A stretch of DNA of 64,000 nucleotides, from assembly GCF_964355755.1 (NCBI RefSeq), contig NC_092671.1, positions 24,013,070 through 24,077,069 on the forward strand, given 5' to 3'. The notes under the pieces are model-generated. The model did not search any database and was not told the origin of the DNA. It worked only from the letters and a program-made list of their open reading frames with translations. The translations under genes and the position numbers were made by a program. Shown piece after piece: positions 58,601-60,603 of the stretch (position 1 is the first letter of the stretch; each line of letters begins with the position of its first letter). The stretch comes from Antedon mediterranea. Its lineage: Eukaryota; Echinodermata; Crinoidea; Comatulida; Antedonidae.

Positions 58601-60603
58601 AATTCCAAGACAATGGAAAAATAAAAGTTTTAATGTTACAGATAATATTCAGAGATAAAGCTGGAAACAAATTTATATAGACAAAACGCCTCCGTGAAAA
58701 CGATTTACAATGATTTCCTCTGATCCCAATGTACAAACAAAATTTAGAATCGTTAGATTAGAGTAAAATTTGGTATGAAGTATATACTAATGAGCAAATC
58801 GCAAAAATGTATTCTTACTTTTACATATAATAATAAAAAGGAACTTATGATACAGTAACCATATACAGTAATACCGTGTCTCATATATGCGATACTTAAA
58901 TAGCAATATAAGATGAGAGGCACAAGCTAATTGAGTGTGAAAAAACGCTTCTTTTTAAAGTAATTTCGTTAACATGATAAACGGGTGCTAGATTATATTC
59001 TTATAGTCGTGAATCAATTATTTTTGTTCTCTTTCGTGAGGGAATCTTTTATTTTCAATTTGAATTGTCTATACTTGGTGTAGCTAATGATCTTGTTAAT
59101 GAGCTGCTATCGGGTTTAATTTATATTTAATTTACAAGACATGTGTCCTACTACTTACCGTAAATGTATGGTTTATACACTAAAGAAATAAAAAAATATT
59201 AAGAGAAACACCACAGATTTAAATACAAAACAACGAATCGTTCAAAATACATTGTGTAATAAGCATTATGTTGTTTTTAAAATTAGTTTATGATTAAGTG
59301 TATTCTTTTTTTTGTATACCTACATAATTATCTTAACTTTTACTTTGTTAAAGTCCATTAACATATGCGGTATTTTCTTATTAACTCATTTTTTTTTTAA
59401 ACTAAAAACCATTAATTGTCTTATATCTATTTTTCTTGCCTCTTATACCCACTGTTTTTTAAATCTATCTTATACATTACACTCATCAATTATTTTTTAC
59501 ATAAAAAATTAAAACAATTACAAGTGCATTATGTGTTTCTATTTTCTCTATAAAACATTTGAAATGTCCATAAATATTTATCTGGACTTTTTATAAAATT
59601 CCCCTCTCATATAAAAATAAATCTTTTTGTAGCGCATTATTTGTTATGATAAAACATTTTTTTCGCATTTCATTTTTAAAATGTCAGACCATTATTTATT
59701 ATGATTTTTGCAATGAGCCTTCTATTTATACAGAATTGTAGTAGTGAAAATAAGTTAGCTCGCTTGATGTTTGCGATACAAAAATGATATCATTATGCAA
59801 GATAGTTAAACATTTTAAATTAGATTCCTATTTTCAGGCCTATGTGCAACATTATGCTTTTACCTACATCAGTTTGTTACAATTTGTTTCCTTGTTAAGA
59901 ATTAGATCATTATTTTTTCTCTTATTCTCAAACGTTTGTTTTGTCTACAGGCCTGTTTTTGCCGCACATCCTCAAAATACGGTATAAAAAACGGTAGGGC
60001 CTATACTTTATACCGTATTTTTTAGTACCTCGTTTCTGCTAGAAGTACTACCCTGGGTGGTCGTGTTAAAATGCATCTTTTTTACCCAACCTGCCTTTCG
60101 ATCCCCCAACATGAAGTTATTCCTTCCTTGCTCGAATTAGAAATTTGTCTGGCGATGGTGAAGCCTCTACTTTCAAAGTCTCTGTTTTGTTGATTGTTTC
60201 AACGACACATTCGCACACCCCATACTTTTTTTCATTTTTGCTAAATTATCTTTCTAAATTTGGCTGTCCTGTTTGTTGCTTTTTAATTTTCCCGAAATAT
60301 TTGTTTCCCCCAACATATTATTTGCAAATGTTTTGATTTTGTTCCTTAATTTCATTGAATATAGATTATCTAAATTCGGATACCCAAAATACGGTATAAA
60401 TTTTTAAATACCGTAGTTTATCCACAAATTTTGTGCGGAAAATATGGTATATAAAATACGGTATGATTTATCCCATAAAGTCTGAACGTTCGTGTTTGTC
60501 TAAAATAAAATATAAAAAAAAAAATTAAGAACTTACCTAAAGTTGATAAACTTTGAGACAACAAGAGTGTAAGAAGCAAGATGGGCCAGCTCGGTGCCAT
60601 CAT
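504..60603 (-). CDS. Large secreted multidomain FA/SUEL-lectin/F5-8C/VWD adhesive-like protein gene, 3' end outside window
   Basis: Joined from 38 exons listed separately, about 2,276 residues within the window. Approximate residue map: signal peptide 1-22; acidic linker 23-28; FA1 29-171; SUEL1 172-265; Thr linker 266-280; FA2 281-426; SUEL2 427-529; F5/8C 538-676; SUEL3-5 689-1012; VWD1-C8-TIL-EGF 1013-1421; SUEL6 1422-1522; SUEL7 1529-1627; basic linkers 1628-1676; VWD2-C8-TIL-EGF 1677-2073; SUEL8-9 2081-2276. All interdomain introns are phase 1. The exceptions are the fixed intradomain introns: phase 0 within VWD, phase 2 VWD-C8, phase 0 TIL-EGF, phase 0 within F5/8C. No in-frame stop occurs along the chain. 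The known protein with the closest domain mix is sea star Sfp1, which is secreted, cleaved and disulfide-linked. FA domains are known from holothurian Cuvierian-tubule proteins. Function as adhesive or mucus glycoprotein is inferred. That the whole chain is one transcript rests on phase continuity, not on RNA data. Confidence 0.75.
1110..1397 (-). CDS. Exon: SUEL lectin domain 8 (ten-cysteine type)
   Basis: 288 nt, phase 1-1, between TTTCAG and GTATGT. SUEL marks: [22 protein letters not shown] and IRKMLRVTYCC. Beyond the usual eight cysteines it has one Cys eight residues before the first canonical Cys (C-x7-C) and a doubled CC at the end. SUEL4 and SUEL5 show the same pair, which suggests an additional disulfide within the domain. 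It follows the TIPIPED linker exon and precedes SUEL9. Confidence 0.92.
1826..1846 (-). CDS. Microexon: 21-nt linker (IPIPED)
   Basis: 21 nt, phase 1-1, with acceptor TAATTTCAG and donor GTGAGT. It adds a short Pro/acidic linker between EGF2 and SUEL8. Both splice sites are strong, the length is a multiple of three and the reading frame continues on both sides. Confidence 0.65.
2182..2359 (-). CDS. Exon: VWC-like segment plus EGF-like domain 2
   Basis: 178 nt, phase 0 to 1, with acceptor TTTCTTAAG and donor GTAAGT. The first part (WVSPNCTLECICQSGD) is the cysteine-rich tail that usually follows a TIL domain. The second part (CNEHASCTSVEGDHGCHC, then GYVGDGIESC) is an EGF-like module. Length and phase are identical to the paralogous exon at 13446-13623, which supports duplication of the whole VWD-C8-TIL-EGF unit. 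The intron before it hosts a 3.3-kb fold-back element. Confidence 0.88.
2551..5857. mobile_element. Fold-back transposon with ~1.2-kb inverted arms (copy 1)
   Basis: The left arm (2551 to about 3775) is the inverted repeat of the right arm (about 4627-5857). Ends read CTCTAGTAGCTAGATCAAC inward on both sides and are flanked by TA. Each arm contains about three diverged ~200-bp monomers with AGGTCA-type motifs, then a CG-containing TTTATTCGAATAAATAC segment. The spacer (3776-4626) holds a partial tandem copy of the arm end and a perfect hairpin at 4084-4118. Short ORFs here are translations of the repeat. It sits in the TIL2-EGF2 intron. No transposase is visible, so it is non-autonomous. Confidence 0.8.
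4084..4118. repeat. Perfect hairpin near the centre of fold-back element
   Basis: CCGACAAAACTTATA and its exact inverse flank a five-base loop. It lies near the symmetry centre of the 2551-5857 element. Confidence 0.7.
5919..6121 (-). CDS. Exon: TIL domain 2
   Basis: 203 nt, phase 1 to 0. Trypsin-inhibitor-like cysteine-rich domain: ECPENSHYTTCMSACPVTC, then CVEGCECDDGHMLSG and CVPQEECGC. Length and phase equal those of TIL1 at 14325-14527. The donor is the weaker GTACTG; the equivalent TIL1 donor is GTAAGT. In VWD-C8-TIL proteins this domain is structural and disulfide-rich rather than an inhibitor. Confidence 0.9.
6122..6670. other. Intron between C8-2 and TIL2, with a hairpin
   Basis: AT-rich intron. 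A 15-bp inverted repeat (AATTGAGTCACATGA and its inverse) at 6198-6247 encloses a ~19-bp loop. No exon was seen. Confidence 0.5.
6671..6945 (-). CDS. Exon: C8 domain 2
   Basis: 275 nt, phase 2 to 1, with acceptor TTTGATAG and donor GTAAGC. The C8 cysteine pattern is visible: a Cys at the exon start, MCGQITDPDGVFAPCHNTI, ECLFDMANLGD, LCNNLHNYFTSC and DTMC at the end. C8 follows VWD in mucins, zonadhesin and Sfp1 and packs against it. The position between VWD2 and TIL2 is canonical. Confidence 0.9.
6946..7524. other. Intron between VWD2 and C8-2
   Basis: AT-rich; no repeat or exon recognised. Confidence 0.5.
7525..7808 (-). CDS. Exon: VWD domain 2, second half
   Basis: 284 nt, phase 0 to 2. 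It begins VNGIRRALPFTPPNAD and contains the hallmark GLCGNYDGDPSNDL, ending GNEWGDSWNSD. The residue before GLCG is Glu, so the CxxC (CGLC) motif linked to multimerisation in von Willebrand factor is absent. It pairs with the exon at 7925-8175 through the phase-0 intron that also splits VWD1. Confidence 0.92.
7925..8175 (-). CDS. Exon: VWD domain 2, first half
   Basis: 251 nt, phase 1 to 0, with acceptor TTCATAG and donor GTAACT. Von Willebrand factor type D start: NECVGSGDPHYTTFDGKRQD, then GNCTYIF and the TVTLADHVIVN strand region. It directly follows the Arg-Gly microexon field, so the basic linker abuts the domain. Confidence 0.92.
8176..9027. other. Intron between the last Arg-Gly microexon and VWD2
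   Basis: AT-rich; no dispersed repeat or additional exon recognised. Confidence 0.5.
9028..9039 (-). CDS. Microexon: 12 nt, encodes GRDG
   Basis: GACGAGATGGAG between acceptor TTACACAG and donor GTAAGC, phase 1-1. It is the last of the Arg-Gly microexons before VWD2. A degenerate relative with the same flanking splice sites lies at 11113-11125. Confidence 0.6.
9380..9388 (-). CDS. Microexon: 9 nt, encodes GRR
   Basis: GACGAAGAG between an AG acceptor (ATCTAAAG) and donor GTGAGT, phase 1-1. Flanking intron sequence is recognisably similar to that around 9945-9953 and 10132-10140, indicating tandem duplication of the microexon with its splice sites. Confidence 0.6.
9600..9608 (-). CDS. Microexon: 9 nt, encodes GRK
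   Basis: GCCGAAAAG between acceptor AAATGCAG and donor GTGAGT, phase 1-1. It is a diverged member of the GRR series with conservative Arg-to-Lys change. Confidence 0.6.
9945..9953 (-). CDS. Microexon: 9 nt, encodes GRR
   Basis: GACGAAGAG between acceptor AAATCTCAG and donor GTGAGT, phase 1-1. Exonic sequence is identical to the exons at 9380 and 10132. Confidence 0.62.
10132..10140 (-). CDS. Microexon: 9 nt, encodes GRR
   Basis: GACGAAGAG between acceptor AAATCTTAG and donor GTAAGT, phase 1-1. It is the first of the five-member series. Confidence 0.62.
10141..11269. other. Intron within the Arg-Gly field, with a short dispersed repeat
   Basis: 10632-10800 starts with an AGGTAA-rich run and has GC-rich TE-like sequence unlike the surrounding AT-rich intron. 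The family is unknown. A decayed microexon-like site lies at 11113-11125. Nothing else was recognised. Confidence 0.35.
11113..11125 (-). pseudogene. Decayed microexon (13 nt)
   Basis: TTTACACAG then 13 nt (ACGAGCAGTAATG) then GTAAGC. It has the same flanking splice signals as the 12-nt GRDG exon at 9028-9039, but the length is not a multiple of three and phase-1 reading gives a stop. It is probably a dead member of the series. Confidence 0.4.
11270..11326 (-). CDS. Exon: 57-nt Arg-rich linker
   Basis: 57 nt, phase 1-1, with acceptor AAAATCAG and donor GTAAGT. It encodes 19 residues of which about ten are Arg (GGRSRRDRHRRRERPSRR). With the following five microexons this forms a highly basic Arg-Gly linker of about 35 residues before VWD2. 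Several sites match the dibasic or RxxR pattern of proprotein convertases. Heparin/polyanion binding or processing are possible roles. Confidence 0.75.
11532..11573 (-). CDS. Exon: 42-nt linker
   Basis: 42 nt, phase 1-1, with acceptor TTGTTTAG and donor GTAAGT. It encodes DQQALRSIWETIQD, a short probably helical linker between SUEL7 and the Arg-rich exon. Confidence 0.68.
11922..12218 (-). CDS. Exon: SUEL lectin domain 7
   Basis: 297 nt, phase 1-1. SUEL marks: KVCEHDRMNLHCG, AMYGRTDPDSC, NSHFGDPCPGTYKFLDVTYRC. Eight cysteines. The donor is GTTAGT. It starts with a hydrophobic GFSAPFT lead from the acceptor TTTCTAG. Confidence 0.92.
12355..12372 (-). CDS. Microexon: 18-nt linker (ENTERE)
   Basis: 18 nt, phase 1-1, with acceptor ATTTGCAG and donor GTATGT. 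It links SUEL6 and SUEL7. It has the same size as the acidic microexon at 43013-43030. Confidence 0.62.
12712..13014 (-). CDS. Exon: SUEL lectin domain 6
   Basis: 303 nt, phase 1-1. It is the most diverged SUEL copy: SAFFGRAESNIC replaces the usual AxYGR, and the C-terminal block is RFFGNPCEGQSKYLKITYQC. Eight cysteines are retained. The open frame upstream of 13014 is intron read-through and was excluded, because a TTCTAG acceptor in phase 1 follows EGF1. Confidence 0.88.
13446..13623 (-). CDS. Exon: VWC-like segment plus EGF-like domain 1
   Basis: 178 nt, phase 0 to 1, with acceptor TTTGTAG and donor GTACAT. It encodes LHSQWTALNCSMSCQC, then CNSNAACISVEGNHGCYC and GYEGNGIETC. It is the paralogue of the exon at 2182-2359 with identical length and phase. 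Confidence 0.88.
14325..14527 (-). CDS. Exon: TIL domain 1
   Basis: 203 nt, phase 1 to 0. It encodes ECEENSHYSDCMSACQSTC, CVEGCECNEGFIRQG and CIPLAECGC, ending GFYFP before GTAAGT. It is the paralogue of TIL2. Confidence 0.9.
14937..15220 (-). CDS. Exon: C8 domain 1
   Basis: 284 nt, phase 2 to 1, with acceptor TTTTTTTAG and donor GTAAGT. It starts PLCRAIDSSEIPEC and continues with CGILTLATGPFAPCFDT, CLFDMCHLGDSTQLC and SSLC at the end. Longer ORFs in this interval are in another frame and are shadows; this frame is the one that matches C8 and continues VWD1 and TIL1 in phase. Confidence 0.9.
15845..16122 (-). CDS. Exon: VWD domain 1, second half
   Basis: 278 nt, phase 0 to 2. It begins INGVRSVLPYLPSNH and contains GLCGNYDGNPDNDL, then ANEWGNSWNVDQ. 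As in VWD2, the Cys expected before GLCG is replaced (Gln). Confidence 0.92.
16680..16963 (-). CDS. Exon: VWD domain 1, first half
   Basis: 284 nt, phase 1 to 0, with acceptor ATAAACAG and donor GTAAGT. A basic lead (ETPIRRLRKD) precedes CIGWGDPHYITFDGRRKN, GNCTYTF and HVTLAEYVLVNVSG. The RRLRK segment is a plausible convertase site just before the domain, in the same place as the Arg-Gly linker before VWD2. Confidence 0.92.
17464..17850 (-). CDS. Exon: EPVT-repeat leader plus SUEL lectin domain 5 (ten-cysteine type)
   Basis: 387 nt, phase 1-1, longest of the SUEL exons. The N-terminal ~30 residues are imperfect repeats of EPVT/ETVAPVT, mucin-like Thr/Pro/Glu sequence likely to be O-glycosylated. 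The SUEL domain follows: [32 protein letters not shown]. It carries the extra C-x7-C at the start and CC at the end seen in SUEL4 and SUEL8. Confidence 0.92.
18656..18943 (-). CDS. Exon: SUEL lectin domain 4 (ten-cysteine type)
   Basis: 288 nt, phase 1-1, with acceptor GTTTTTTAG and donor GTTGGT. SUEL marks: ALYGRDSRQAC, ATNAVFGDPCPGTYKFLRVSYCC. It has the extra C-x7-C (NCVAQTSEVC) and terminal CC. The open frame upstream of the acceptor encodes a hydrophobic run, but that is the polypyrimidine tract being translated. Confidence 0.92.
19240..21927 (+). mobile_element. Decayed non-LTR retrotransposon (LINE), 5' truncated
   Basis: Antisense to the host gene, in the SUEL3-SUEL4 intron. Reverse-transcriptase motifs in order: open frame from about 19252 with SPNKAKGVDNFD and YNYRPISVLPILSKLLE; FLDLKKAFDTVNHE; IGVPQGSILGPLLFILYVN; YADDTTLL at about 20917; FKYLGVIFDPQLNWKEH; C-terminal region to about 21695. 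At least two frameshifts (near 19935 and 20060). A ~590-bp insertion (about 20318-20905) splits the RT just before the YADD box. It ends in an AATAAATAAAT tail. CR1/Rex/Jockey-like by motif style; clade not certain. Not functional. Confidence 0.85.
20318..20905. mobile_element. Insertion inside the LINE RT
   Basis: It interrupts the RT between ...YVNSLPD and MYADD. Its second half (about 20735-20860) matches the dispersed MITE family seen at 56823-57175 (GACAATTTaag...CTTTAAATTACATTTTT...AATAACTATTATGTGACA). Confidence 0.55.
21962..22258 (-). CDS. Exon: SUEL lectin domain 3
   Basis: 297 nt, phase 1-1, with acceptor ATTTTTAG and donor GTAGGT. SUEL marks: [46 protein letters not shown]. Eight cysteines. 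The first of three consecutive SUEL domains after F5/8C. Confidence 0.92.
22915..22949 (-). pseudogene. Candidate 6-nt exon or decayed copy of the 36-nt linker exon
   Basis: The sequence shares the CCACAATAT core and layout with the linker exon at 24708-24743 and ends at a GTAATA donor. Using the outer AG gives 35 nt, which breaks frame. Using the inner TTTTCAG at 22921 gives a 6-nt phase 1-1 exon (22915-22920) encoding Glu-Ile, which would keep frame. Confidence 0.35.
23166..23748. mobile_element. hAT-like non-autonomous element
   Basis: Imperfect terminal inverted repeats (CACTGCCGTTCCGCAACC at left, CAGCGTTCCGGAACC inward at right) flanked by ATTAA on both sides. The interior (about 23570-23640) shares CCATCTAG-GGTGTCATTTAACAAAATTCGC with the element at 35845-36720. 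No transposase ORF. Confidence 0.5.
24115..24330. mobile_element. MITE fragment, TTAAAGATGTATTGTCC family
   Basis: Starts with the family terminus and shares its internal TTTTGCTTTAAA-ACAGTTTTT segment. The right terminus is not visible, so it is truncated. Confidence 0.55.
24708..24743 (-). CDS. Microexon: 36-nt acidic linker
   Basis: 36 nt, phase 1-1, with acceptor TTTTTCAG and donor GTAAAA. It encodes DGMLPQYEVEEQ. It joins the F5/8C domain to SUEL3. Confidence 0.65.
24977..25103 (-). CDS. Exon: F5/8C domain, C-terminal part
   Basis: 127 nt, phase 0 to 1, with acceptor TTTTCTAG and donor GTACGT. It encodes RYAGQSSINISPTLEAMFVR and the diagnostic RPCMQVELLGC ending of coagulation factor 5/8 type C (discoidin) domains. 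Its partner is the exon at 28198-28487, across an intron carrying the 43-bp minisatellite. Confidence 0.88.
25267..27975. repeat. Minisatellite, 63 units of 43 bp without indels
   Basis: The unit begins CAATGTAGTTAAAGAGCAGG and continues GCTCAGAGGTTGTCATCTATGCA. 2,709 bp divided by 43 is exactly 63. Variation is almost confined to three two-state sites (GCTC/GCCC, GAGG/GATG, TTGTC/TTTTC). Rare markers (CAATTTAG at 27245 and 27675; TGTACA at 26381, 27284 and 27714) recur 430 or 903 bp apart, that is 10 or 21 units, showing block duplications. It lies in the F5/8C intron, flanked at left (25208-25265) by a fragment of the CAGTGGC(A/G)TAAC dispersed repeat. Confidence 0.95.
28198..28487 (-). CDS. 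Exon: F5/8C domain, N-terminal part
   Basis: 290 nt, phase 1 to 0, with acceptor TAATTTAG and donor GTAAGT. Discoidin-type features: ECSAPLGMENGHIENSRIT, ARLNSGGIWCAG, NPYLQIHLPYLATISGLITR and FSYEVHYSRDGINWTPV. The domain typically binds phospholipid, collagen or glycans in secreted adhesive proteins. Only one F5/8C domain is present in the visible gene. Confidence 0.92.
28488..29370. other. Intron with a two-copy tandem repeat and a hairpin
   Basis: 28709-28850 and 28855-28960 are two diverged copies (period about 147 bp) sharing GGGTGATCGATTC and GTAAAGCCAGTTACTTATTCG. Around 29120-29180 ATGAATGTCATGAGGTGAA and its inverse form a hairpin. No exon. Confidence 0.55.
29371..29394 (-). CDS. 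Microexon: 24-nt linker (HSSVHLE)
   Basis: 24 nt, phase 1-1, with acceptor TTCCACAG and donor GTAAAA. It encodes PHSSVHLE between SUEL2 and F5/8C. Confidence 0.6.
29563..29871 (-). CDS. Exon: SUEL lectin domain 2
   Basis: 309 nt, phase 1-1, with acceptor CTAACAG and donor GTAAGT. SUEL marks: [46 protein letters not shown]. It follows FA2, repeating the FA-SUEL pair at the N terminus. Confidence 0.92.
29983..30420 (-). CDS. Exon: FA (farnesoic-acid O-methyltransferase-like) domain 2
   Basis: 438 nt, phase 1-1, with acceptor ATATGCAG and donor GTACGT. The domain matches the so-called Methyltransf_FA family: KFEVKARNDVHITLS, YEIVIGGWRNTKSVIRRS, FWISFVEGDIRVGEG and VGFTTGWGSDGEFKFC. Despite its name, the family has no demonstrated methyltransferase fold and is common in secreted invertebrate proteins, including sea-cucumber Cuvierian-tubule proteins. 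It is paralogous to FA1. Confidence 0.88.
30487..30550 (-). repeat. tRNA-derived sequence (SINE head or tRNA pseudogene)
   Basis: Minus-strand A-box-like GTGGTCTAATGGTTA and B-box-like AAGTTCGAGT are spaced as in a tRNA. A CTGC/GCAG anticodon stem lies between them. The 3' acceptor strand does not pair with the 5' GCCCCAG, so it is not an intact tRNA gene. Confidence 0.4.
30551..31826. other. Intron with dispersed repeats
   Basis: 31273-31430 holds a CAGTGGCGTAAC...GGGACGCAGTAC repeat, part of which also flanks the minisatellite at 25208. The remainder is AT-rich with nothing recognised. Confidence 0.45.
31827..31832 (-). CDS. Microexon: 6 nt, encodes Thr-Thr
   Basis: CCACAG between a strong acceptor (TTTATTTTTCAG) and a consensus donor GTAAGT, phase 1-1. 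In frame it extends the Thr-rich linker exon upstream by two residues. At this size use depends on RNA evidence, but frame continues whether included or skipped. Confidence 0.5.
31980..32018 (-). CDS. Exon: 39-nt Thr-rich linker
   Basis: 39 nt, phase 1-1, with acceptor TTTTTTTCAG and donor GTAAGT. It encodes NPTTILTTTIQT, a Thr-rich probably O-glycosylated linker between SUEL1 and FA2. Confidence 0.7.
32019..35844. other. Repeat-rich part of the SUEL1-FA2 intron
   Basis: 33115-33225 (+) is a decayed LINE endonuclease piece (CADHTLDLVLCN, then SDHCAI in another frame). 33590-33740 is a lone diverged copy of the fold-back arm monomer. 34060-34110 has a CTGAAGAAG...GACGGAACGTCGG retroelement tail. 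34145-34310 is a widely shared invertebrate element (CATCCTTCGGATGGGATG...). 34500-34640 and 35240-35305 carry GCATTTATTCGAATAAATAC-type repeat ends. No exon was seen. Confidence 0.5.
35845..36720. mobile_element. hAT-like non-autonomous element with target-site duplication
   Basis: Ends CAGGGGCGGAC and, inverted, CAGGGGCGGTC, flanked by the direct repeat TTTAAAG (35838-35844 and 36721-36727). Terminus style and TSD size fit hAT. The interior shares a block with 23166-23748. Short ORFs inside are not transposase. Confidence 0.75.
36728..38541. other. Intron sequence, ending near a poly-A tract
   Basis: AT-rich. 38115-38138 is a pure A run after GATTGATTG, looking like the 3' end of a retroposed sequence. 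No coding potential recognised. Confidence 0.4.
38551..39349. mobile_element. DNA transposon with palindromic arms and 9-bp TSD
   Basis: Terminal inverted repeats start GGGTGTCTAGAAAACTC. A perfect 9-bp duplication CATTTTCAC flanks the element (38542-38550 and 39350-39358). Each ~150-bp arm is itself built of nested inverted CTAGAAAACTCAGAT units and a CTAGTTCCA-TGGAACTAG palindrome. The interior has an AACTCGTACC tandem series near 38953-39032. GGG ends with 9-bp TSD suggest a Mutator-like origin; no transposase. Confidence 0.85.
39359..40284. other. Intron end before SUEL1
   Basis: AT-rich, with no repeat family or exon recognised. Confidence 0.4.
40285..40566 (-). CDS. Exon: SUEL lectin domain 1
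   Basis: 282 nt, phase 1-1, with acceptor TTTTGTAG and donor GTAAGC. SUEL marks: [46 protein letters not shown]. Eight cysteines. It forms the first FA-SUEL pair with FA1. Confidence 0.92.
40824..40876. repeat. GAAT/GAAC tetranucleotide microsatellite
   Basis: ATGAATGAATGAATGAAT passes into ACGAACGAAC and back, about 40 bp downstream (gene orientation) of the FA1 exon. Confidence 0.8.
40916..41344 (-). CDS. Exon: FA (farnesoic-acid O-methyltransferase-like) domain 1
   Basis: 429 nt, phase 1-1, with acceptor TTATTTTAG and donor GTAAGT. Features: FSIKAANDVHIALSS, YEIVIGGWGNTRSVIRRC, FWIDFADSTISVGAE and VGFTTGWGSNGNFQFC. It is the first folded domain after the signal peptide and acidic linker. 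Paralogue of FA2, clearly alignable along its length. Confidence 0.88.
41345..43012. other. Intron before FA1 with a local duplication
   Basis: About 41480-41580 is a diverged tandem copy of 41310-41430, including the FA1 acceptor and the first ~35 nt of its exon. 42663-42717 is a candidate alternative first exon. The rest is AT-rich. Confidence 0.5.
42663..42717 (-). CDS. Candidate alternative first exon with short hydrophobic leader
   Basis: ATG at 42717 opens MLLVLSAINVYGFSCLTS and ends at a consensus donor GTAAGT in phase 1, which would splice in frame to FA1. The hydrophobic leader looks signal-like but is short, and no promoter motif is evident. Speculative. Confidence 0.25.
43013..43030 (-). 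CDS. Microexon: 18-nt acidic linker (QEDEE)
   Basis: 18 nt, phase 1-1, with acceptor TTTTTTTCAG and donor GTGAGT. It encodes GQEDEE, directly after the signal-peptide exon (or after the candidate acidic microexons at 45468 and 55871). Confidence 0.65.
43260..43336. repeat. 77-bp near-perfect palindrome
   Basis: 37-bp arms (one mismatch) around a 3-base centre at 43298. The inner arm reads GGTACACCACGTATATTAGTT. It lies 230 bp upstream of the acidic microexon in the first intron. Confidence 0.85.
44102..44499. mobile_element. Harbinger-like MITE with TTA duplication
   Basis: Long inverted repeats beginning AGGCCCATTTACACTAGGAC, flanked by TTA at 44099-44101 and 44500-44502. The interior also folds back (GACGTCA-containing arms). 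It is inserted into an older element: sequence at 44070-44098 (TACAGTAAAACCTCTCC) and 44503-44650 resembles pogo/Tigger-type DNA transposon ends. Confidence 0.8.
45018..46202. mobile_element. MITE with ATTTCGGCCGCC ends
   Basis: Inverted termini ATTTCGGCCGCC (doubled at each end) and a second inverted block, CAAAGAACTTATAACACAAG (45752-45771), mirrored at 46134-46160. Inside is a two-copy tandem repeat of ~87 bp (45862-46030). Relatively GC-rich for the window. Confidence 0.6.
45468..45479 (-). CDS. Candidate microexon: 12 nt, encodes DEEG
   Basis: ATGAAGAAGGAG between TTTTTTTTAATAAG and GTAATG, phase 1-1. It resembles the acidic exon at 43013 in sequence and would add four acidic residues after the signal peptide. 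The donor is non-optimal and it lies inside a MITE, so it may be chance. Confidence 0.3.
48555..48965 (+). pseudogene. Retroelement polymerase C-terminal fragment
   Basis: Frameshifted piece: ILDITLDLRTGTSTHIHQTK, then NIPLAINKQLSNISSDENSF, then in another frame IIWFNPPYSKNVKTNIGPKF. The last motif is common in an abundant metazoan retroelement polyprotein family, whose exact clade I cannot assign. Stops and a frameshift show decay. Confidence 0.6.
48975..49400. repeat. Three-copy tandem repeat, ~145-160 bp
   Basis: Units start TTGCTGGTGGTATCT-CAATATCTAAG at about 48980, 49122 and 49282, each followed by GGGTCTGCCAGGGCCAAG. Confidence 0.75.
49925..50335 (-). pseudogene. LINE reverse-transcriptase C-terminal fragment
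   Basis: WMGLNFLKLNEKTEAIVFG, then FINSCALKYLSEWSTI, RELRSSHQVLLD and SWGDRTFSIAGP, the usual 3' end of CR1/Jockey-type LINE ORF2. The stretch normally between the first two blocks is deleted. Next to it, 49780-49810 is an (AATC)n run. Confidence 0.65.
50397..50597 (+). CDS. Short acidic ORF of unknown origin inside the fold-back spacer
   Basis: 66 residues, ending ELKEYEDDEQEIEFEVDDD. Possibly a fragment of a transposon-borne gene. I do not recognise the family, and no other coding exon is adjacent. Confidence 0.2.
   Translation: MPNCHLIIKTRYHTSMNELQGHGDRTVWSCSPILSARLIDLVEKTTMELKEYEDDEQEIEFEVDDD
52081..52880. other. First-intron segment with an (AAT)n microsatellite
   Basis: 52606-52635 is AATAATAAT. 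52640-52720 looks like the 3' tail of a retroelement (minus sense GGGCTTTAGCCTATTCTC). Nothing else. Confidence 0.45.
52880..55845 (+). mobile_element. Decayed non-LTR retrotransposon (second LINE)
   Basis: Antisense to the host gene, in the first intron. Broken RT: NNKAPGADGITNELLKNGG, IPTEWNKGIIIPIHKK; LDAFDTVWRNGLL; WADDVVLIAKDEN, where Trp replaces the usual Tyr of YADD; C-terminal LPKLLLHALFTL-like and NCMLCKYEPEDLYHFMLNC (zinc-knuckle-like) regions. Several frameshifts and stops. It ends with an AATAAATTATTATTATTATT tail. A different clade from the 19240-21927 LINE. Confidence 0.8.
55871..55882 (-). CDS. Candidate microexon: 12 nt, encodes EEED
   Basis: AAGAAGAAGATG between CAAGACAATAG and GTAATT, phase 1-1. 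It would be a third acidic microexon after the signal peptide. It abuts a LINE 3' end and is low-complexity, so chance is a real possibility. Confidence 0.22.
55914..56162. mobile_element. MITE fragment, TTAAAGATGTATTGTCCC family
   Basis: Shares the internal region and the right end (GGGACAATATATATTTA) of the family; the left terminus is missing. Confidence 0.55.
56823..57175. mobile_element. MITE, TTAAAGATGTATTGTCCC family (353 bp)
   Basis: Left end TTAAAGGTGTATTGTCCC; right end inverted TTAAAGATATATTGTCCC. Internal AT-rich sequence shared with the copies at 24115 and 55914 and with the LINE insertion at about 20735. Confidence 0.75.
57213..57893. repeat. Paired GGTC-rich simple repeats with common flanks
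   Basis: TCGGTCGGTTGGTCGGTCGG at 57213-57232 and a longer version at 57836-57893, each followed by TAAACACTAACT and shortly after by TATATGGCCTTG. A duplicated unit about 600 bp apart. Confidence 0.65.
60537..60603 (-). CDS. Exon 1: signal peptide
   Basis: Start codons at 60603 and 60600 (MMAPSW), then a clear hydrophobic core PILLLTLLLSQSLSTLG. It ends one base into a codon (phase 1) at donor GTAAGT. The longer open frame upstream has no ATG. A first ATG opening a textbook secretory leader with a phase-1 donor matches the phase of the rest of the gene, which marks this as the start of the protein. The intron after it is about 17.5 kb. Confidence 0.8.

Larger units (their letters stand above)
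55846..60536. other. 5' part of the very long first intron
   Basis: 55914-56162 and 56823-57175 are MITE copies. 57213-57240 and 57836-57893 are GGTCGGTT-type simple repeats with shared flanks. 57900-59930 is AT-rich with nothing recognised. 59970-60020 and 60385-60470 contain inverted AAAATACGGTATAAA units. Confidence 0.5.
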
